A model generated the notes under the pieces. That model saw only the letters and a list, made by a program, of their open reading frames with translations, was not told where the DNA came from and searched no databases. The translations under genes were made by a program, and so were the position numbers. Below, piece after piece: positions 1 through 11,861 of a stretch of 64,000 bases of DNA; within the stretch, counting starts at the first letter, position 1; the number at the start of each line of letters is the position of its first letter. The stretch is from positions 10,829,626 through 10,893,625 of the forward strand of contig JAKSZU010000008.1 in the NCBI GenBank assembly GCA_026018925.1, given 5' to 3'. Source of the DNA: Tupaia tana. Its lineage: Eukaryota > Chordata > Mammalia > Scandentia > Tupaiidae.

Positions 1-19
1 TTATTTAGCTAAAAACCAT

Positions 20-176
20 GCTGGATGTTCGTGCTTGTGTACTTAAAACCCTGAAATGAGAAATGGAGGAGGGGATTGCAGCATGGCCCTTACCCCTCGG
101 GACGTGCTTTCTCACTTCTCTCTCTCTTTCTCTCTCTCTTGGGAGTACACATGTCCTAGAGCAAATACATAAAACA
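20..176 (+). mobile_element. SINE-A, 5'-truncated copy
   Basis: The tRNA-like head is missing. The copy starts near the CCCAAGATCC block, here decayed, and keeps AATGGAGGAGGGGATTGCAG, the pyrimidine-rich stretch and a decayed CCTAGAGCAAA end. It is old and diverged. Confidence 0.75.
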
Positions 177-185
177 AAAGTGTAC

Positions 186-411
186 TTTACTCTGAGAGAT
201 AGAGATAGGAAGAGACAGGCACTCCCAGTAGTCTTCCTGCCATGATCCACCCTATGCTCAGCCAGCCCAGATCAAGAGTATGTGCACCTGGCATGCAGCA
301 GGTCCCAGGATAGAAATCAGGACCCTTCCCACTTGGGTTTAGTTGTATTACCACTGTGCCACCACCTGGCTCCTGTTCCTTGAGGGTTTTTTTTTTTTTT
401 TTTTTTTTTTT
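186..411 (-). mobile_element. SINE-B copy followed by a poly-T run
   Basis: On the minus strand the head (GGAGCCAGGTGGTGGCACAG) and the body ending in a GA-rich stretch fit the SINE-B pattern. A run of 25 T at 387-411 lies at its head side, so the run may be the tail of another reverse-strand insertion rather than of this copy. Confidence 0.6.
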
Positions 412-744
412 AAGAAAACGAAGTAAGGAAACATTCGTATAACTCATATTCTGGTTTCTGACACACAGTGGCCTCAGAGATCTGGGACTCATTATACACA
501 TACTCCAGCTCTAAGGGGAAAACCCTGATATTAGACCACAGCACCCCATAGGGGGAAAATGAGGCCCCTCAGGTCCAAAAATAATTCTTAACTGGTTTTT
601 ATATTACTCAGTATAATAGTTATTCATAGCTAATATTTGACATATGTATTTAAAACATTCAAAAGTGCTTAAATATATCTTGGTGTCAGAATAAAAATAG
701 CAATAGTGATAATAAAAAGATAACAGGTAAGCATTACATTTTGG

Positions 745-1008
745 TTATTGTTTTTTTTTAAGAGAAAATTTTGGTATAGGGCACATGCGCTCGCCAGAGA
801 GACAGGGAGAGACAGAGAGACAGAAAGTGAGAAATCTCCTCCCAAGGAGGATGGCCAAGCTACAATCCCTTCTCCTCCATTCTGCTCTTGAGATTTTGGA
901 TACACATGCATGTGCACCCGACATGAGTTTCAAACTGCCAGTGTGGGACTTGAACTACATTCCACTCCATAGGAGTCCAGCCATGTAGCCATTTCGCCAT
1001 ACACTCTG
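745..1008 (-). mobile_element. SINE-A copy, middle type, full length
   Basis: T-run and GGTATAGGGCACATGCGC at the left, then a GA-rich stretch and AATCCCTTCTCCTCCAT, ending in a decayed tRNA-like head. This is the reverse complement of the family consensus. Confidence 0.85.
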
Positions 1009-2104
1009 GTCAATTTTAAGAGATGTCATTGTGATGAAATCTTAGTATTAATAATTAAACATTATTAATATCTGTAAGGATTAGTCTGGTTACAGTCATG
1101 AGTGAGAAACCACTTTGAAATTTGAAGTGTAACAAGAATTAACAGCGGATTGGAATAATAAAAAGCCGGCTACTGAGAAGTAAAGAGAACTCTTAAGAAT
1201 ATAGGAGGAGCAGCCGCAAGGAGTAGCCACCACCCAAGAAAGGGCTGCGAGTGCGGCCTGGTTCCCTGCACCTCAGACCCATCACTGTGGTACTGTTCTG
1301 CTGGAACTTGCTGGAAACCCACGCTCTGGAATGTACTGGAAATCTTCATTTTAGGCTGAGTATGAAAGACATTTGTGTCTGTGTGTTTTTCTGGAGGCAC
1401 AAACCTTCCACCACGGAAGTGTGGGAGATGGGCTTCCGGTAGATGGTGTTCTGTGCTGGGTGCCTAGGTCACCATGTGGGTGCCCAGCGCTGGGGAGCTG
1501 GGTCCCCTGCAGGAGCCTCCTGGAAGCAGGAAGCAAAACACTGCGGCAAGGGCTCCCCGCTGGCCTCTAGTGACACAGCTTAACATCATAACATCAAAAG
1601 CAAACATATCTCAAGGGCTCAGAACCATTTTCAGAGAGCAGGCAAAAAGGATGAATTTGGAGCTGAGCACCAGTGAATGGATAATTCTATTAGAGAAATG
1701 CTTTTCCAGAAATACATATGGAGGCACTTGGACTGCCTCTCTTTTGCCTTTTTATGTATTCATTGTTCTTACAGTGCCCTTGGGATATGAAGCATGAACT
1801 GAGAGGCTCTATTAGTAAACAAGTTTATGAAATTTGACTATAAATATATTGTCAAAGATTTTATATACATAGGCTATTCAAATGAGAACTACGTGAAGAA
1901 TTTCTCTCTGGTTGTACTTCTGCTAAGCAACTGGTTGTGTTTCTTAGGACATGAAACGGGTAGAGCGCCCCCTATCTTGCTATCAGCGCTCAGCAGGTGC
2001 TCCTCATGATCAGATAGTGACTGACCAACCCACCTGATGAAGAGGCTTGATAAATTAATCAAGGGTGAAAATTAAAAAAAAAACCCGAAAAACCGAAAAC
2101 ATAA
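1009..2104. other. Unrecognised, probably single-copy sequence
   Basis: No repeat, exon or RNA gene is recognised. ORFs here are short (up to 107 codons), overlap in opposing frames and show no domain. Confidence 0.4.
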
Positions 2105-2372
2105 ATGGTGCCAGCAGCAGCACAGAGGTTAAGGTGCTGGATCCCACATAGCTGATGTGTGGTTTGAGTCCCAGACCTAAGGACCTGAAAATCATGTTAG
2201 GTGCAGATATGAGTGTGCCCCAAATTTCAGAAGAGAATGGAGGAGAAGGGTTTGCCCTGTGGTCCCCCCCTACCCCTGAACCCCCAGGGCGGGGATTTCT
2301 CACTCTCTCTTTCTCCCTCTCTGTCTCTCTCTAGAGAGCCGATGTGCCCAATAATAAAAACAAAATAAAACA
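2105..2372 (+). mobile_element. SINE-A copy, old type
   Basis: The head reads GAGGTTAAGGTGCTGGATCC with a decayed B box (GGTTTGAGTCC). All body blocks are present and it ends in an AAAACAAAATAAAAC tail. Confidence 0.85.
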
Positions 2373-2920
2373 AAACAGTTCTCAAAAAAATAGCATAAAT
2401 GATACTAACAGAAACACTGATAATATGAACATTCTTATCTGGAGAGAACATAAAATTTGCCCTAAGCTTTCTTTCTAGAAGCTTTATGAATTAAGTGGTG
2501 TCTGATTTATTGATTGCCAACAACAGCAGTTATTAATTAAATGGAAACAAGTGAGAAACAATGCTTGGATTACTCGGTTAGGCTTATGTCTGCCCAGAGA
2601 TGAGACTGAATTTAGTAAATTAAATAAAAAAGAAATTAAGTTCTTTAAGTTTACATAGGCTTTTTATTTTTTTCCCTTCTGTTTTTTCCTTTTTGTGTAT
2701 TTAATAATTGGCCCCTTATTTTTTAAATTGTTACTTGAATTTCTAAGGAGTTAAAACTCATCAAACTAATTCTACCTCTTACAAAAGGCAAAAATTGTCA
2801 TTGAAAGAGGTGAAATAAAAAAAGAAAAGCTCTGAAAGACTACTTTTGTGCTTATGTTTAGTTGACTAATTTAAATCAGGTGAGGGAAACGTAAATGTCT
2901 TACAGACATGGTAAATATGA
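2373..2920. other. AT-rich unrecognised sequence
   Basis: High A/T with homopolymer runs. No gene or repeat family recognised. Confidence 0.35.
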
Positions 2921-3038
2921 GGGGACTTCAAATAGTTCATAGAAAATGAAATTAAAGTATGAGTTTATTGTGGTGCAACAATTTTGAAATCCATGGATAT
3001 GCATTTTTCTTGAACTTTTAGAAGACCTCATGTATTTT
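2921..3038. mobile_element. Small inverted-repeat DNA transposon remnant (MITE)
   Basis: A segment of about 115 bp. Its left end (GGGACTTCAAATAGTTCATA) and the reverse complement of its right end (AGGTCTTCTAAAAGTTCAAG) are imperfect terminal inverted repeats, near flanking TA dinucleotides as in Tc1/mariner elements. A related copy lies at 21085-21215 and a weaker one at 50718-50812. No transposase is encoded. Confidence 0.55.
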
Positions 3039-3089
3039 CTACTTAAAACAAAAACACCTTACAAACGTGGCTTGAATATACTATAGATA

Positions 3090-3325
3090 GTAGGCTGAGT
3101 TTGGTGCAGTTGGTAGCAAACCAAATGCAGTGCTGGAGGCTGTATAGCTGACCATGAGTTCAGATCTCTGCATTACCCTGAAAACATGTGCTCCTGTGTC
3201 CCCAAATCCTGACAGATTGGAGGGTTAAGGGAAGGAGATTACAATGTGGGAGAGACCTTGCCAAGGTGCTTCTGTCTCTCATATGTGTGCAGATACACAC
3301 TTTCTCTTGAATAAAATTATGTATA
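3090..3325 (+). mobile_element. SINE copy, diverged (A/B intermediate)
   Basis: The head GGTGCAGTTGGTAGCAAACC and a B-box-like GAGTTCAGATC precede CCCCAAATCCTGA, a GGAAGGAGATTACAATG block and a pyrimidine-rich end with AATAAAATTA. It is strongly diverged. Confidence 0.6.
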
Positions 3326-3949
3326 TGTATAGGTAATAAGAGCTAACAGGAAAAGTCAGCGACAATGTCAATCATATAAAAAATTTTTATTCTTATCAAA
3401 GAATCTATGAAGTACTGTCCTTAATAAAAAGTTTGTCCTAGTGGCTACTTACCACCTTTACTATCATAAGTAATTGAGGGTTGTTTAGTTTGTCACATTT
3501 GCCAGGAACATTTGTGATTTTCTGTGGTCTGTTTGATGATTTTTGTCAATTATTAAGTAAATTGATTCTTTTTTATAAAACTCATCACATAACCAAGAAC
3601 TCTTTTTTCCAGATGCATCTTGGTGGCCCAGTCCTGTTTCCCTTTACTCACATGGTCTGGATAAAGTTGCTCCATTCAACTAAGTTATGCTTAGTGGAAA
3701 GGATACTTGAGAGCCACTGGAACCAGGGTCTGTTAAATAAATATGAATTCCTAATTAAGCAGAATGAGAATGTCCAAAGTAGTATTCCCAAAGCAGTGTA
3801 GAGGTTATATCGGACACTTCACTCAGCCATTGGCCATTTAGGATCAATCCCAGCAGACACACAGCCTTGGTCTGGGATGGTGTTTTCTGAAAGTATATTT
3901 AAATACTTGTGCTTAAACAAAAATGGTAATAAAGAAAATGTCAATTTAG
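3326..3949. other. Unrecognised sequence
   Basis: A 106-codon ORF at 3481-3801 has no recognisable domain or coding signature. Nothing else is supported. Confidence 0.35.
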
Positions 3950-4222
3950 AGACCAGCAGATGGCATAATGATTACATTGCTGGACTCCCGTATAGTTGAC
4001 CGCAGTTCAAGTCCTGGGTCCAGCGGTTTAAACTTTCACTGGGCGTGTGTGCAATGCATGCCCAAGAACCTGAGAAGAAAATGAAGGAGAAGGGATTGTG
4101 GCATGGCCACCCTCCTGGAGTGTGATTTCTCACTTCTTGTCTCTCTGTCTCTCTCTGTTTTTCTGGGAAGCGCACGTGCCCTATAGCAAAACGCTCTTAA
4201 AACCCGAAAAACAAACAAAAAG
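3950..4222 (+). mobile_element. SINE-A copy, middle type, full length
   Basis: Begins GAGACCAGCAGATGGCATAA. The B box is GTTCAAGTCC, all body blocks are present, and it ends CCCTATAGCAAAACG with an A-rich tail. Confidence 0.9.
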
Positions 4223-5027
4223 AAAATGTCAATTCATTGTAAAAGAGATTATCATTTTAGTAGTTTCTTAGAAAAATGAAGGCAGCCTTGTTCTTCTCAA
4301 AGAAGAAGGGTGAAAGGATAATTGGACATCAGTAGAATATCAACACATTACCAGGGGAAGAAAGGGCACAGGAACTGCTGAAAGTCACAGAAAAATCAGC
4401 ACAGAGACCTGGACCCTCATTAGTACTAAGTGGTAAGATGACTACTTGTACTGATGAACACTGTAAGTTTTGTACAGTTCCAAATTATGCCATGGGATTT
4501 ATTATCCAGGGAATCAGAAAATGACACATTTCACATTTTCTTTTGTATTTAAAATGACCGATAACATTTTGCTAACATGCCTCAATCAGTATGCATGCTG
4601 TATTGAGCCAAGTTCAAGGGCACACAAATGGTATGTTAATTGTAGTTATTGTTAATGGCCACCTTTTTCCTTTCCTGGGGTCATACCCAATAAGGAGACT
4701 AGGAGTCTGAGAGGCAGAGATCAAAATACCAGGTTTATAACCATCAGAGCCAGGTGAGGGAATAGAGGTTATGTGCGGATCGAAGGAGACACTAATTTAG
4801 CTTTTATGAGCAGAAGTCAGTCCCTAATATTGCACTAACCAACACCTGCCCTTGGAACTGAGAGGGTCAGAGGGACCTGGGTGCTGTCCGCTAGTGGACA
4901 TCCCCAATCAGTACAGGTGGCCACAACACTACGGAGCCTCCCTCTGCTTCCTACCCTTCCTTCAGTAACATGGAAGATTGTGTTCTGTGGATTCCCATGT
5001 TTCATTTTTCATCTTTTTGTTTTGTTT
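4223..5027. other. Unrecognised sequence
   Basis: Probably single copy. No exon-like ORF, RNA gene or repeat recognised. Confidence 0.35.
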
Positions 5028-5276
5028 TGTTTTGATTTATTATAGTGCTCATGCACTCACCAGAGACAAGAGAGATGGAGAGGAAGTGAGAAAGTGATCC
5101 CAGGGGGTTTGGCCACACCACAATCCCATCTCCTTCATGCTCCTCTTGAGATTTTGGGCATGCTCACACATGCACCCAGCATGGTTTTCAAGTCACTGAG
5201 TTTGTGCCTTGAGCCCTGAAGTCAGCCATGTGGGATCCAGCTTCCTTAACCACCATGTCTCCATCTGGCTCTCATT
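5028..5276 (-). mobile_element. SINE-A copy, middle/old type
   Basis: Starts TTATTATAGTGCTCATGCAC, then the GA-rich stretch and CAATCCCATCTCCTTCATGC, and ends in the head complement CACCATGTCTCCATCTGGC. Confidence 0.8.
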
Positions 5277-5716
5277 TTCTTCTTGATTGATTCTAAAATA
5301 TATTCACTGGGTAGCCATGAGGAAATGAGAATTTATTTCTTATAGATCTCCACCGAGCTGCTTTGTCACTTCTGATGGAGCTTCTTTCCCCTTGTAATTA
5401 AAGCTCACCAGTCTCCAGATTAAACTTATTCTTCCTACTTGGGAAAATAAGTTAAAATAATAGTCTAAATATGATACAATAAAAATAAGTTAACATTCTT
5501 GCTACTCTGTACCAGAGTTTCACATCTTTAACATGACAAGTCCTGCCTTAGAATTTTCTTGCTTCTAATTCAAATTAAAATTGTTCAGCTGGTATATGGC
5601 AAGGCGACAGTCAGGGGCAGCCCACCTCTTCTCCCTTCACAGCATTTGATTCCCTAGGCCTTTAAGTCAAAGAGTAGAGTAGAATAGAGTAGTTGCTAGT
5701 GCCCTCGGGTAGCAGA

Positions 5717-5937
5717 GGTTTTTTTTTTTTTTTTTAATTTATTTATTTACTCATTTTTTTCCTGAGAGAGAAAAGAGAGAGAGAGAAAGAGAAGCACACG
5801 CACTCAATGAAGTCTTCACACAGTGATCCACCTCCAGCCTCAGCATGCCAGGTTTACTCAGAAATGGTCCAGGATGCAAACCCAGAACCTTCCTCATGTG
5901 GATCCAGTTGCATAACCTCTGTGCCACCAGGACAGCC
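5717..5937 (-). mobile_element. SINE-B copy with T-run
   Basis: T-run near 5719-5735 with TTATTTATTTACTC (complement of the AATAAATAAA tail), then GA-rich sequence, a GCCTCAGCATGCCAGG-like body and a head complement ending TGTGCCACCAGGACAGCC. Confidence 0.65.
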
Positions 5938-6120
5938 CTGGAAGCAATCAGTTTTGAGTCTGAATTTCAGCTCTGCTGTGGCTAGCTCTATGACTCAGAG
6001 AGGTCACTGATCTGCATTGGTGTCAGATGTCTTGTGTGTAAAATGTAGGCCACAGTGTCTCTTACAGGATTGCTGTGTTTAAATGAGGTAATGTGCTTGA
6101 AATGCATTCCACACTGCCTC
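5938..6120 (+). mobile_element. MIR fragment
   Basis: Shows the MIR order: a GTGGCTAGCTCTATGACTC-type core, a decayed TGTAAAATG block, then GTTTAAATGAGGTAATG near the 3' end. Recognised by eye. Confidence 0.65.
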
Positions 6121-6302
6121 AGTGTGTCTGTAATAAAGCTGCACTTATATGTAGTACAAATAAAAAATAGAGTTTGATCTTACATGAGTTGTAAAGGATA
6201 AAAGAATGATTGTGTAACCTACTTGGGAAGATAACTCAGTGCATAACCGCTTCTTAGCAGAGTCACACCTTTGAAATGATGCAGTTCCACCTTCTTACTC
6301 TC

Positions 6303-6521
6303 TTTTTCTTTTTTGCTACAGGGTGTGTGTGTTCACTGGAGAGACAGAGAGACAGAAAGTGAGAAATCAACCCCTAGTGATGGCCCTGCTGCAGTCCCTT
6401 CTCCTCTATTATCCTCTTGGGATTTCAGCCATGTTATGTTAAGCCACTGGAACCAGGACTTGAACTGCAGTTGACTATGTGAGAGTCCAGCGACATAACC
6501 ATTACAGCATCTGCTGGTCCC
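6303..6521 (-). mobile_element. SINE-A copy, middle type
   Basis: Starts TTTTGCTACAGGGTGTGTG and ends ACAGCATCTGCTGGTCCCC. It has a small deletion around the CCCAAGATCC block. Confidence 0.85.
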
Positions 6522-6599
6522 CCTTCTTTACTTTCTTATATTCTGGTTTTACTTCTGGCTGCTTGTCATCAGTTTTTCCTTACGTGACTCCTTTTAAAA

Positions 6600-6772
6600 A
6601 AACTTTTTGTTTCTTTTGAGAGAGTCCTCAGGCTACATTCCATACCCAGTCTCAGTCAGCCTGGCTCATCAGCACATATCTGACATGTCAAGAGGGCCTG
6701 GGATGCAAACTCAGGATCTTTTCTATGTGGGTCCAGTTCCTTATTGCTGCACCACCATCTGATTCTCTTCAG
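6600..6772 (-). mobile_element. SINE-B copy, partial
   Basis: The tail side is short. The body contains CTCAGTCAGCCTGGCTCATC and the head complement contains GTGGGTCCAGTTCC followed by GCTGCACCACCATCTG. Confidence 0.6.
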
Positions 6773-7103
6773 TGACTGTTTTGAGTTCATAGACCATTGG
6801 GGTTTTGCTCCCCCCACTCTTGTATTCACTCTGCCCAACCATGACTATCTTTGCTGCTTCTCTTAGCTCATTATTTTAAAGGAATCAAATTCTCCCTTCC
6901 ACACAAAATAGAAAGTAACATTCTAGCAACCCACAAATCTGGCATGAATAATTCAATTATTTTGTTCCTGCAAAAACTTCAACTTACTCTTTTTATCTAA
7001 TTGAAGCTTGAATCTTTTTGACCAAGGTCTTTCCTTTCCCTATCATGCCCCTACAATAAATATATACAATTATTGTTTGTTTGTTAAATTTTTAAAAATG
7101 TTT

Positions 7104-7337
7104 AATGGATTTTTTTTTAATTGCTAGAAAGCATGCACACTCTCCAGAGAGAGAGAGCGCATTCCCTATGGGGCTTAGTCATACCACAGTCCTTTTTCTC
7201 TGTTTTGGCACACACATACACTATGAACACAACTTGTGTTTCAAGCTGTGAGGGATGGAATTCAAATCAAGGTTGGTTATGTGAGATCTGGTTCTGTATG
7301 CACAGGATTTAATGGCAATACTAAGGGGGCTGGCCCA
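7104..7337 (-). mobile_element. SINE-A-like copy, strongly diverged
   Basis: A T-run, TTGCTAGAAAGCATGCACAC and an AGAGAGAGAG stretch, then a degraded body and the head complement, with the order of blocks retained. Reverse orientation. Confidence 0.6.
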
Positions 7338-7826
7338 AGCAACAGATATAGTGAAGATGGTTTTTGTTGTTTTGCTTTATGTGGGGAGCACAGAGTAGAA
7401 GGGGGAGTTTTGAACAGAGTAAATGAAGAGGGGCCAAGAACTTGAGCAGGAAACAGGAGATTTGCAAAATGTCAGAGCTGACATTGCAGAGCAAAATTGG
7501 AAAAAATTGGCTGGGCATATACGATCAGTGGAATTGACCAAGATCTTTGTGCAGAGCAAAGGACAAGGATGAGAATGAGGTGGTAGTTGAAGGGCTGAGC
7601 CTCAGATAAGGGGGTGCTGGTGACAGAAAGGAACTTGGTGTTCTCTTCTCAACTAGGATCTGCTACCCCATTTCTCTTGGCTTCTCCCTTTCTAAATTTG
7701 GGAGTGGTTGTGTCTTAGAGTTATACTTTTGGGGGTAGTTGAAACACGCTAAAATGAACTATTATTGTCAGAGTGATGAATGATCCTGATGAAGACGGAA
7801 ACTGGGAGGTATCTAAAGCTGGAAGC
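7338..7826. other. Purine-biased unrecognised sequence
   Basis: Long purine-rich stretches on the plus strand with no open frame of interest. Possibly an old retroelement interior, but no motif supports that. Confidence 0.25.
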
Positions 7827-7977
7827 AGGGCCAACAGGTGGTGTGGTGGTTAAGGTGCTGGATTTTCACATGGCCAACAGCGGTTCAAGTCTAAGAAACT
7901 GGCTTGCTTTTTCACTCTGTCTCTTTAGTGAGTGTGCATGCCCTGTAGCAAAGTAAAAAATAAATAAATAAATAAAC
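7827..7977 (+). mobile_element. SINE-A short variant, copy 1
   Basis: Old-type head (AGGTGGTGTGGTGGTTAAGG, B box GGTTCAAGTC), then a direct jump from the GGCTTG block to TTTTTCACTCTGTCTC. About 100 bp of the body, including GGAGGAGAAGGGATTG, is absent. Ends CCCTGTAGCAAAG and (AAAT)n. Confidence 0.75.
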
Positions 7978-7981
7978 GAAA

Positions 7982-8165
7982 TGGGGTTGCAGATGGTGTG
8001 GTGGGTAAGGGTGCTAGACTCCCACATGGCTGACCACAGTTTGAGTCCTGGACCTGGAGGCTTGCTTTCTCACTTTCCCTTTCTCTCTCTCACTCTGTCC
8101 CTCTCTGGTCAAATTACAATAAATAAATACATAAATAAATTAAAAAATAAATAAAATAAAATAAA
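7982..8165 (+). mobile_element. SINE-A short variant, copy 2
   Basis: Lies immediately after the previous short copy in the same orientation. The head AGATGGTGTGGTGGGTAAGG is joined at GGCTTG directly to CTTTCTCACTTTCC, the same internal deletion. Tail rich in AAATA. Confidence 0.75.
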
Positions 8166-8167
8166 TT

Positions 8168-8215
8168 CCTTTTTTTTAAAAGAAGAGGTTTTTGCCTTAG
8201 GGGACCTGCATTTGC

Positions 8216-8276
<61 letters not shown>

Positions 8277-8474
8277 TAGAGGGAAAATGAGAAATCATCT
8301 TCGAGGGGGGATGGCTGTGCTGCAATGCCTTCTCTTCCATTCTTCTCCGGGGATCTTGTGCATGCACACACAAGCACCTGGCATGAATTTCATGCCACTG
8401 GGTCCCAGACTCAAGCTGCGGTCAGCCATGTTGGCGTCCAGTGACATGACCACTATGCCATCTGCTGGCTCCAG
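8168..8474 (-). mobile_element. SINE-A copy with expanded (GA)n
   Basis: The family's GA-rich stretch has expanded into an uninterrupted GA microsatellite at about 8218-8269. The rest of the copy (GGAGATCTTGTGCATGCAC region through ATCTGCTGGCTCC) is complete. Confidence 0.85.
8218..8269. repeat. (GA)n microsatellite
   Basis: About 25 perfect GA units inside the SINE copy. Confidence 0.95.
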
Positions 8475-8537
8475 TAATTCTCAAAAACAAACAAACAAAC
8501 AAACAAAAATGAACAAACAAATAAAAAAAAACAAAAA
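8475..8537 (+). repeat. (CAAA)n-type A-rich simple repeat
   Basis: AAACAAACAAACAAACAAA followed by similar A-rich sequence, directly after the SINE head. Confidence 0.8.
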
Positions 8538-8649
8538 AGACTGCAGCAACCACTCTATAAACACAGAGTGTATCACTGAGCTCAAGAATATAAGTCTATG
8601 TCTTGATTACCATAGAGAACTACATAAGCAAGGTAATATGTAGCTATGG

Positions 8650-9915
8650 GGCACAATTATTTTAAAAAATCATTATGTATTTTTAACTATTTTCAATAAT
8701 CCACTTTTTTCAGTCATGCCACTGGCTGGCTGCAGTGTACAGTTATTAACTCTAATCAGCATGTTGTACAATTGAGCTTTTGGATTTATTCCTCCTGTCT
8801 AAGTAAAATGTGCCATAGGACTGACATCTTTCTAATCCACTCTGCTCCCTCAGTCCCTGGTATTCCCCATTCTACTCTCTGCTTCTGTGAGTTTGCCTTC
8901 TTTTAGATTTCACATGTAAGTGAAATTATGCAGTATTTGTCTGAGCCTGGCTTATTTTACTTGACATAATGTTCTTCAGTATCATCTATGTTGTTGCAAG
9001 TGACAGGATTACCTTTTACTGTCACGCTGGATAGTATTCTATCGTATATATAAACCATGTTTTCTTTATCTGTTTATCCTTTGATAGATGTTTAGATTGA
9101 TTCCATGTTGTGGTATTGCGGATAATGCTACAATGAATTTGGGGGGTTCACATATATCTTCAACATCCTAAGTTAATTTCCTTTGGATATATACACAAAT
9201 AGAATTGGTGGATCATATGCAAATTCTACTTCAAATTTTTTTGAGGAACCTCCACCATGACATGACGACTGTGCTAATTAACATTCCTACTAACAATGTA
9301 TAAGAGTTTCCATGTTCTCATGTCCTTGCCAATATGTTATCTTTCATCTTTTTGGTAACAGTCATTCTAATAGGCATGAAATGATATCTTACTGTGGTTT
9401 TAATTTGCAATTCTTTGAGAATTAGCATTGAGCATTTTTCAGATGTTCAATGGCCATTCATTTGTCATCTTTTGAGAAATATCTATTCAGGCCCTTTGCT
9501 CATTTAAAATTAGGTCGCATTTTTGCTGTTGAGTTGTTTTGTCCCTTATATATTTTGAATATTAATCCTTTAACTGACATAGTTTGCAATTTTTTTTTTC
9601 CATTTCATAGGTTTTTTTCTTCACTTTGTTTTTCCTTTGTTATAAAGAAGCTTTTTAGGTAGATGAAAATCCATTTGCTCAGACAATATCATGGAGTTTT
9701 TTTTTACTATATTCTCTCCTAATTTATAGTTTTGGGTTTTACATTTACATTTTTCATCCATTTTGAGTTATTTTTTTGTGTGTGGTGTAAAATAAGGGTA
9801 CAATTTCATTCTTTTGCATGTGGATGTTCAGTTTTCTCAACAAAATTTGTTGAAGAGTTGCCTTTCTCCATTTTGTATTCTTAGCACCTTTGTTAAACTA
9901 AGTGGCATAATTCTT
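8650..9915 (-). mobile_element. Old LINE-1 3' region, reverse orientation
   Basis: Read in reverse this matches the familiar 3' part of old mammalian L1 (L1M group). It includes the plus-strand strings CCATTCTACTCTCTGCTTCT, GATAGTATTCTATCGTATAT and GGCCCTTTGCTCATTTAAAA, in the expected order. It has many stops and indels, so it encodes nothing. Confidence 0.85.
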
Positions 9916-10007
9916 AATAAGAATGTTAGGAAATTAAAAATTAAGTTGGTGGGTAATGGTTTCTTGCACTTCCATTTATTTATTTATTTGTAAAGAAGTA
10001 TATATTT

Positions 10008-10164
10008 AATTTATTATATTATTTTATTAATTTGTCATAGGGTATGTGTACTCACCAGAGAGAGAGAAAATGAGAGAGCAAGCCACCAGGCCTGGAACTC
10101 AAACTGTGGTCAGCCATGTGGGAGCCCAGCACCCTAACAACCATGCCACTGGCTGACTGCAACA
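10008..10164 (-). mobile_element. SINE-A short variant, copy 3
   Basis: The tail complement GTCATAGGGTATGTGTACTC and a GA-rich stretch jump directly to AGCAAGCCACCAGGCCTGG. This is the same internal deletion as at 7827 and 7982. The head complement ends ATGCCACTGGCTG. Confidence 0.75.
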
Positions 10165-11861
10165 CCTCCATTTATTAAATCTATGCGACCCTGAGCAAGT
10201 AAAAGTCTCTGTGCATTCATTCTCTTGCCAGAAAATGCAGAAAACACCAAATGGTATGGTTAGGGATGGCATTTGTTAATTGTTTAGTTCAACATGTGAC
10301 AGATATAGGGTCTTAGATATTTGCTGAATGATTAGTGAGACTTCAAAATGCTAATCTGTCACCATAAAAAACTTTAAGTCTCAAAAGTTCCTCTTTATGT
10401 TGAGAATTTGTAAAATCACAAGACAGTAGAGAATGATATGTCCAGCGCCACAGTCCCATCGCCCAGAATTAATGGCCATTACAGATTTTTCAGCTGTTTC
10501 ATTTTCTGAATAAAATATAAGAAATGAAATTATTGTTCCTCTCAATGTTATGTTTGGATCAAGGAAATATATCAGAAGTGTAGAGTTTTATTTTCTGGAT
10601 AAGTGGTATAAGATGAGGTATTAGAAGGAGAAAACAGCTTTCATTTGGCTTCCATTGCTTTAAGCCAAGTAGAAAGATATTTCAGAGTGGAATGAATATA
10701 TAGAAAGTACCTGAGCTCTGTTTCCAGAAGAAATTTTCCTGATGACAGAGACAGGAAGGTGCAGTATATAGTCTATGTGATATTTTAAGAACTATGGAAA
10801 CATGACTACTCCAGAGAACTGCAGGAGAGATGTGTTGTCTTTCCAAAGAAGAGCCTTTGTAAACATGATTGCAGAGCTCACCTGAGGAAACAGGTCAACT
10901 TGTGAATAAACAATGAGAACCTGGAAGAAGAACTGCTTGCTGGGAGTCAACATAAGTTTTGCTGAGAAAAAATAGCTCTCCAGTAAACTTCTTCTTGGAA
11001 GTAATTATGGAGTGGTACACCAGAAAAATGGTATAGGTGTGTCTAAATCAAAACTTGTTAGTCCTTTTTCATGTCTATATGGGCAAAATGATAAATTTAG
11101 GTAGGAGGATGAGATAGTTAAGTAGACTGATAAGTAGGTGATTAAAAAATTGCTGAATGATGGTGATGACACCATAGTGAAAAGGTACTCCTGGTATCTT
11201 CTGTTGTAGCAAATTGGTCACATTTAATGATGAGATAGCCTCTTGCAGAGATGATGTAAAGGGTAGTCATAGGCTTGCAATATTAACATTTAGACACCTC
11301 TCTACAATTTCACGTCTCTCTTCAGAGGACTTGTTGATTAATTTAACAAATGTCATTTGGTAAATGTTAAAGGCCACTATGTGAAAGGAAAATTATAAAT
11401 CTCTAATATTCTGTGATAAAGTCTTTCTGGTAAATATCACACACTTTGAATTATATTAAAAGTAAATAAAACTCTTTCAGCTTTTCATTAAAGCTTCAAC
11501 TATTTGAGTTAATATTTATCAATATTTTATACTTTAATTTTCTTCTACCTCACTGTATGACCATGTTGAATGTATTAAATCACTAAAAATGGAATTATAT
11601 TTGTCTTTGGGGGTCGAATACATATTTTGTTGTTGTTTGAAAGCCTTCGTTTATCTAACAAACAGTGGAGTCTCCTTTAATTTGGACAGTGTGAGGTCTC
11701 AGAAATGAAACTGTAATTGTTTCAGGCTAATCATATGAACCCCATTTCTTTTCCAATGACCAGTTCAAGGGTATGCATGTGACCCAGGTCTAGCCAATGA
11801 GCTCTCACGGGTATTCTTGGCAATTCTGGAAGACATTTCTCTCTTTGATAAAAGATAATGG
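10165..11861. other. AT-rich sequence, mostly unrecognised
   Basis: The part near 10390-10560 resembles weakly the old dispersed sequence at 17030-17700. The rest shows no gene, RNA or repeat that I can name. Confidence 0.35.

Noticed and set aside
8218-8269. Coding repeat (Arg-Glu) protein
   Set aside because: The (GA)n run translates to RERERE in one frame but is a SINE-borne microsatellite.
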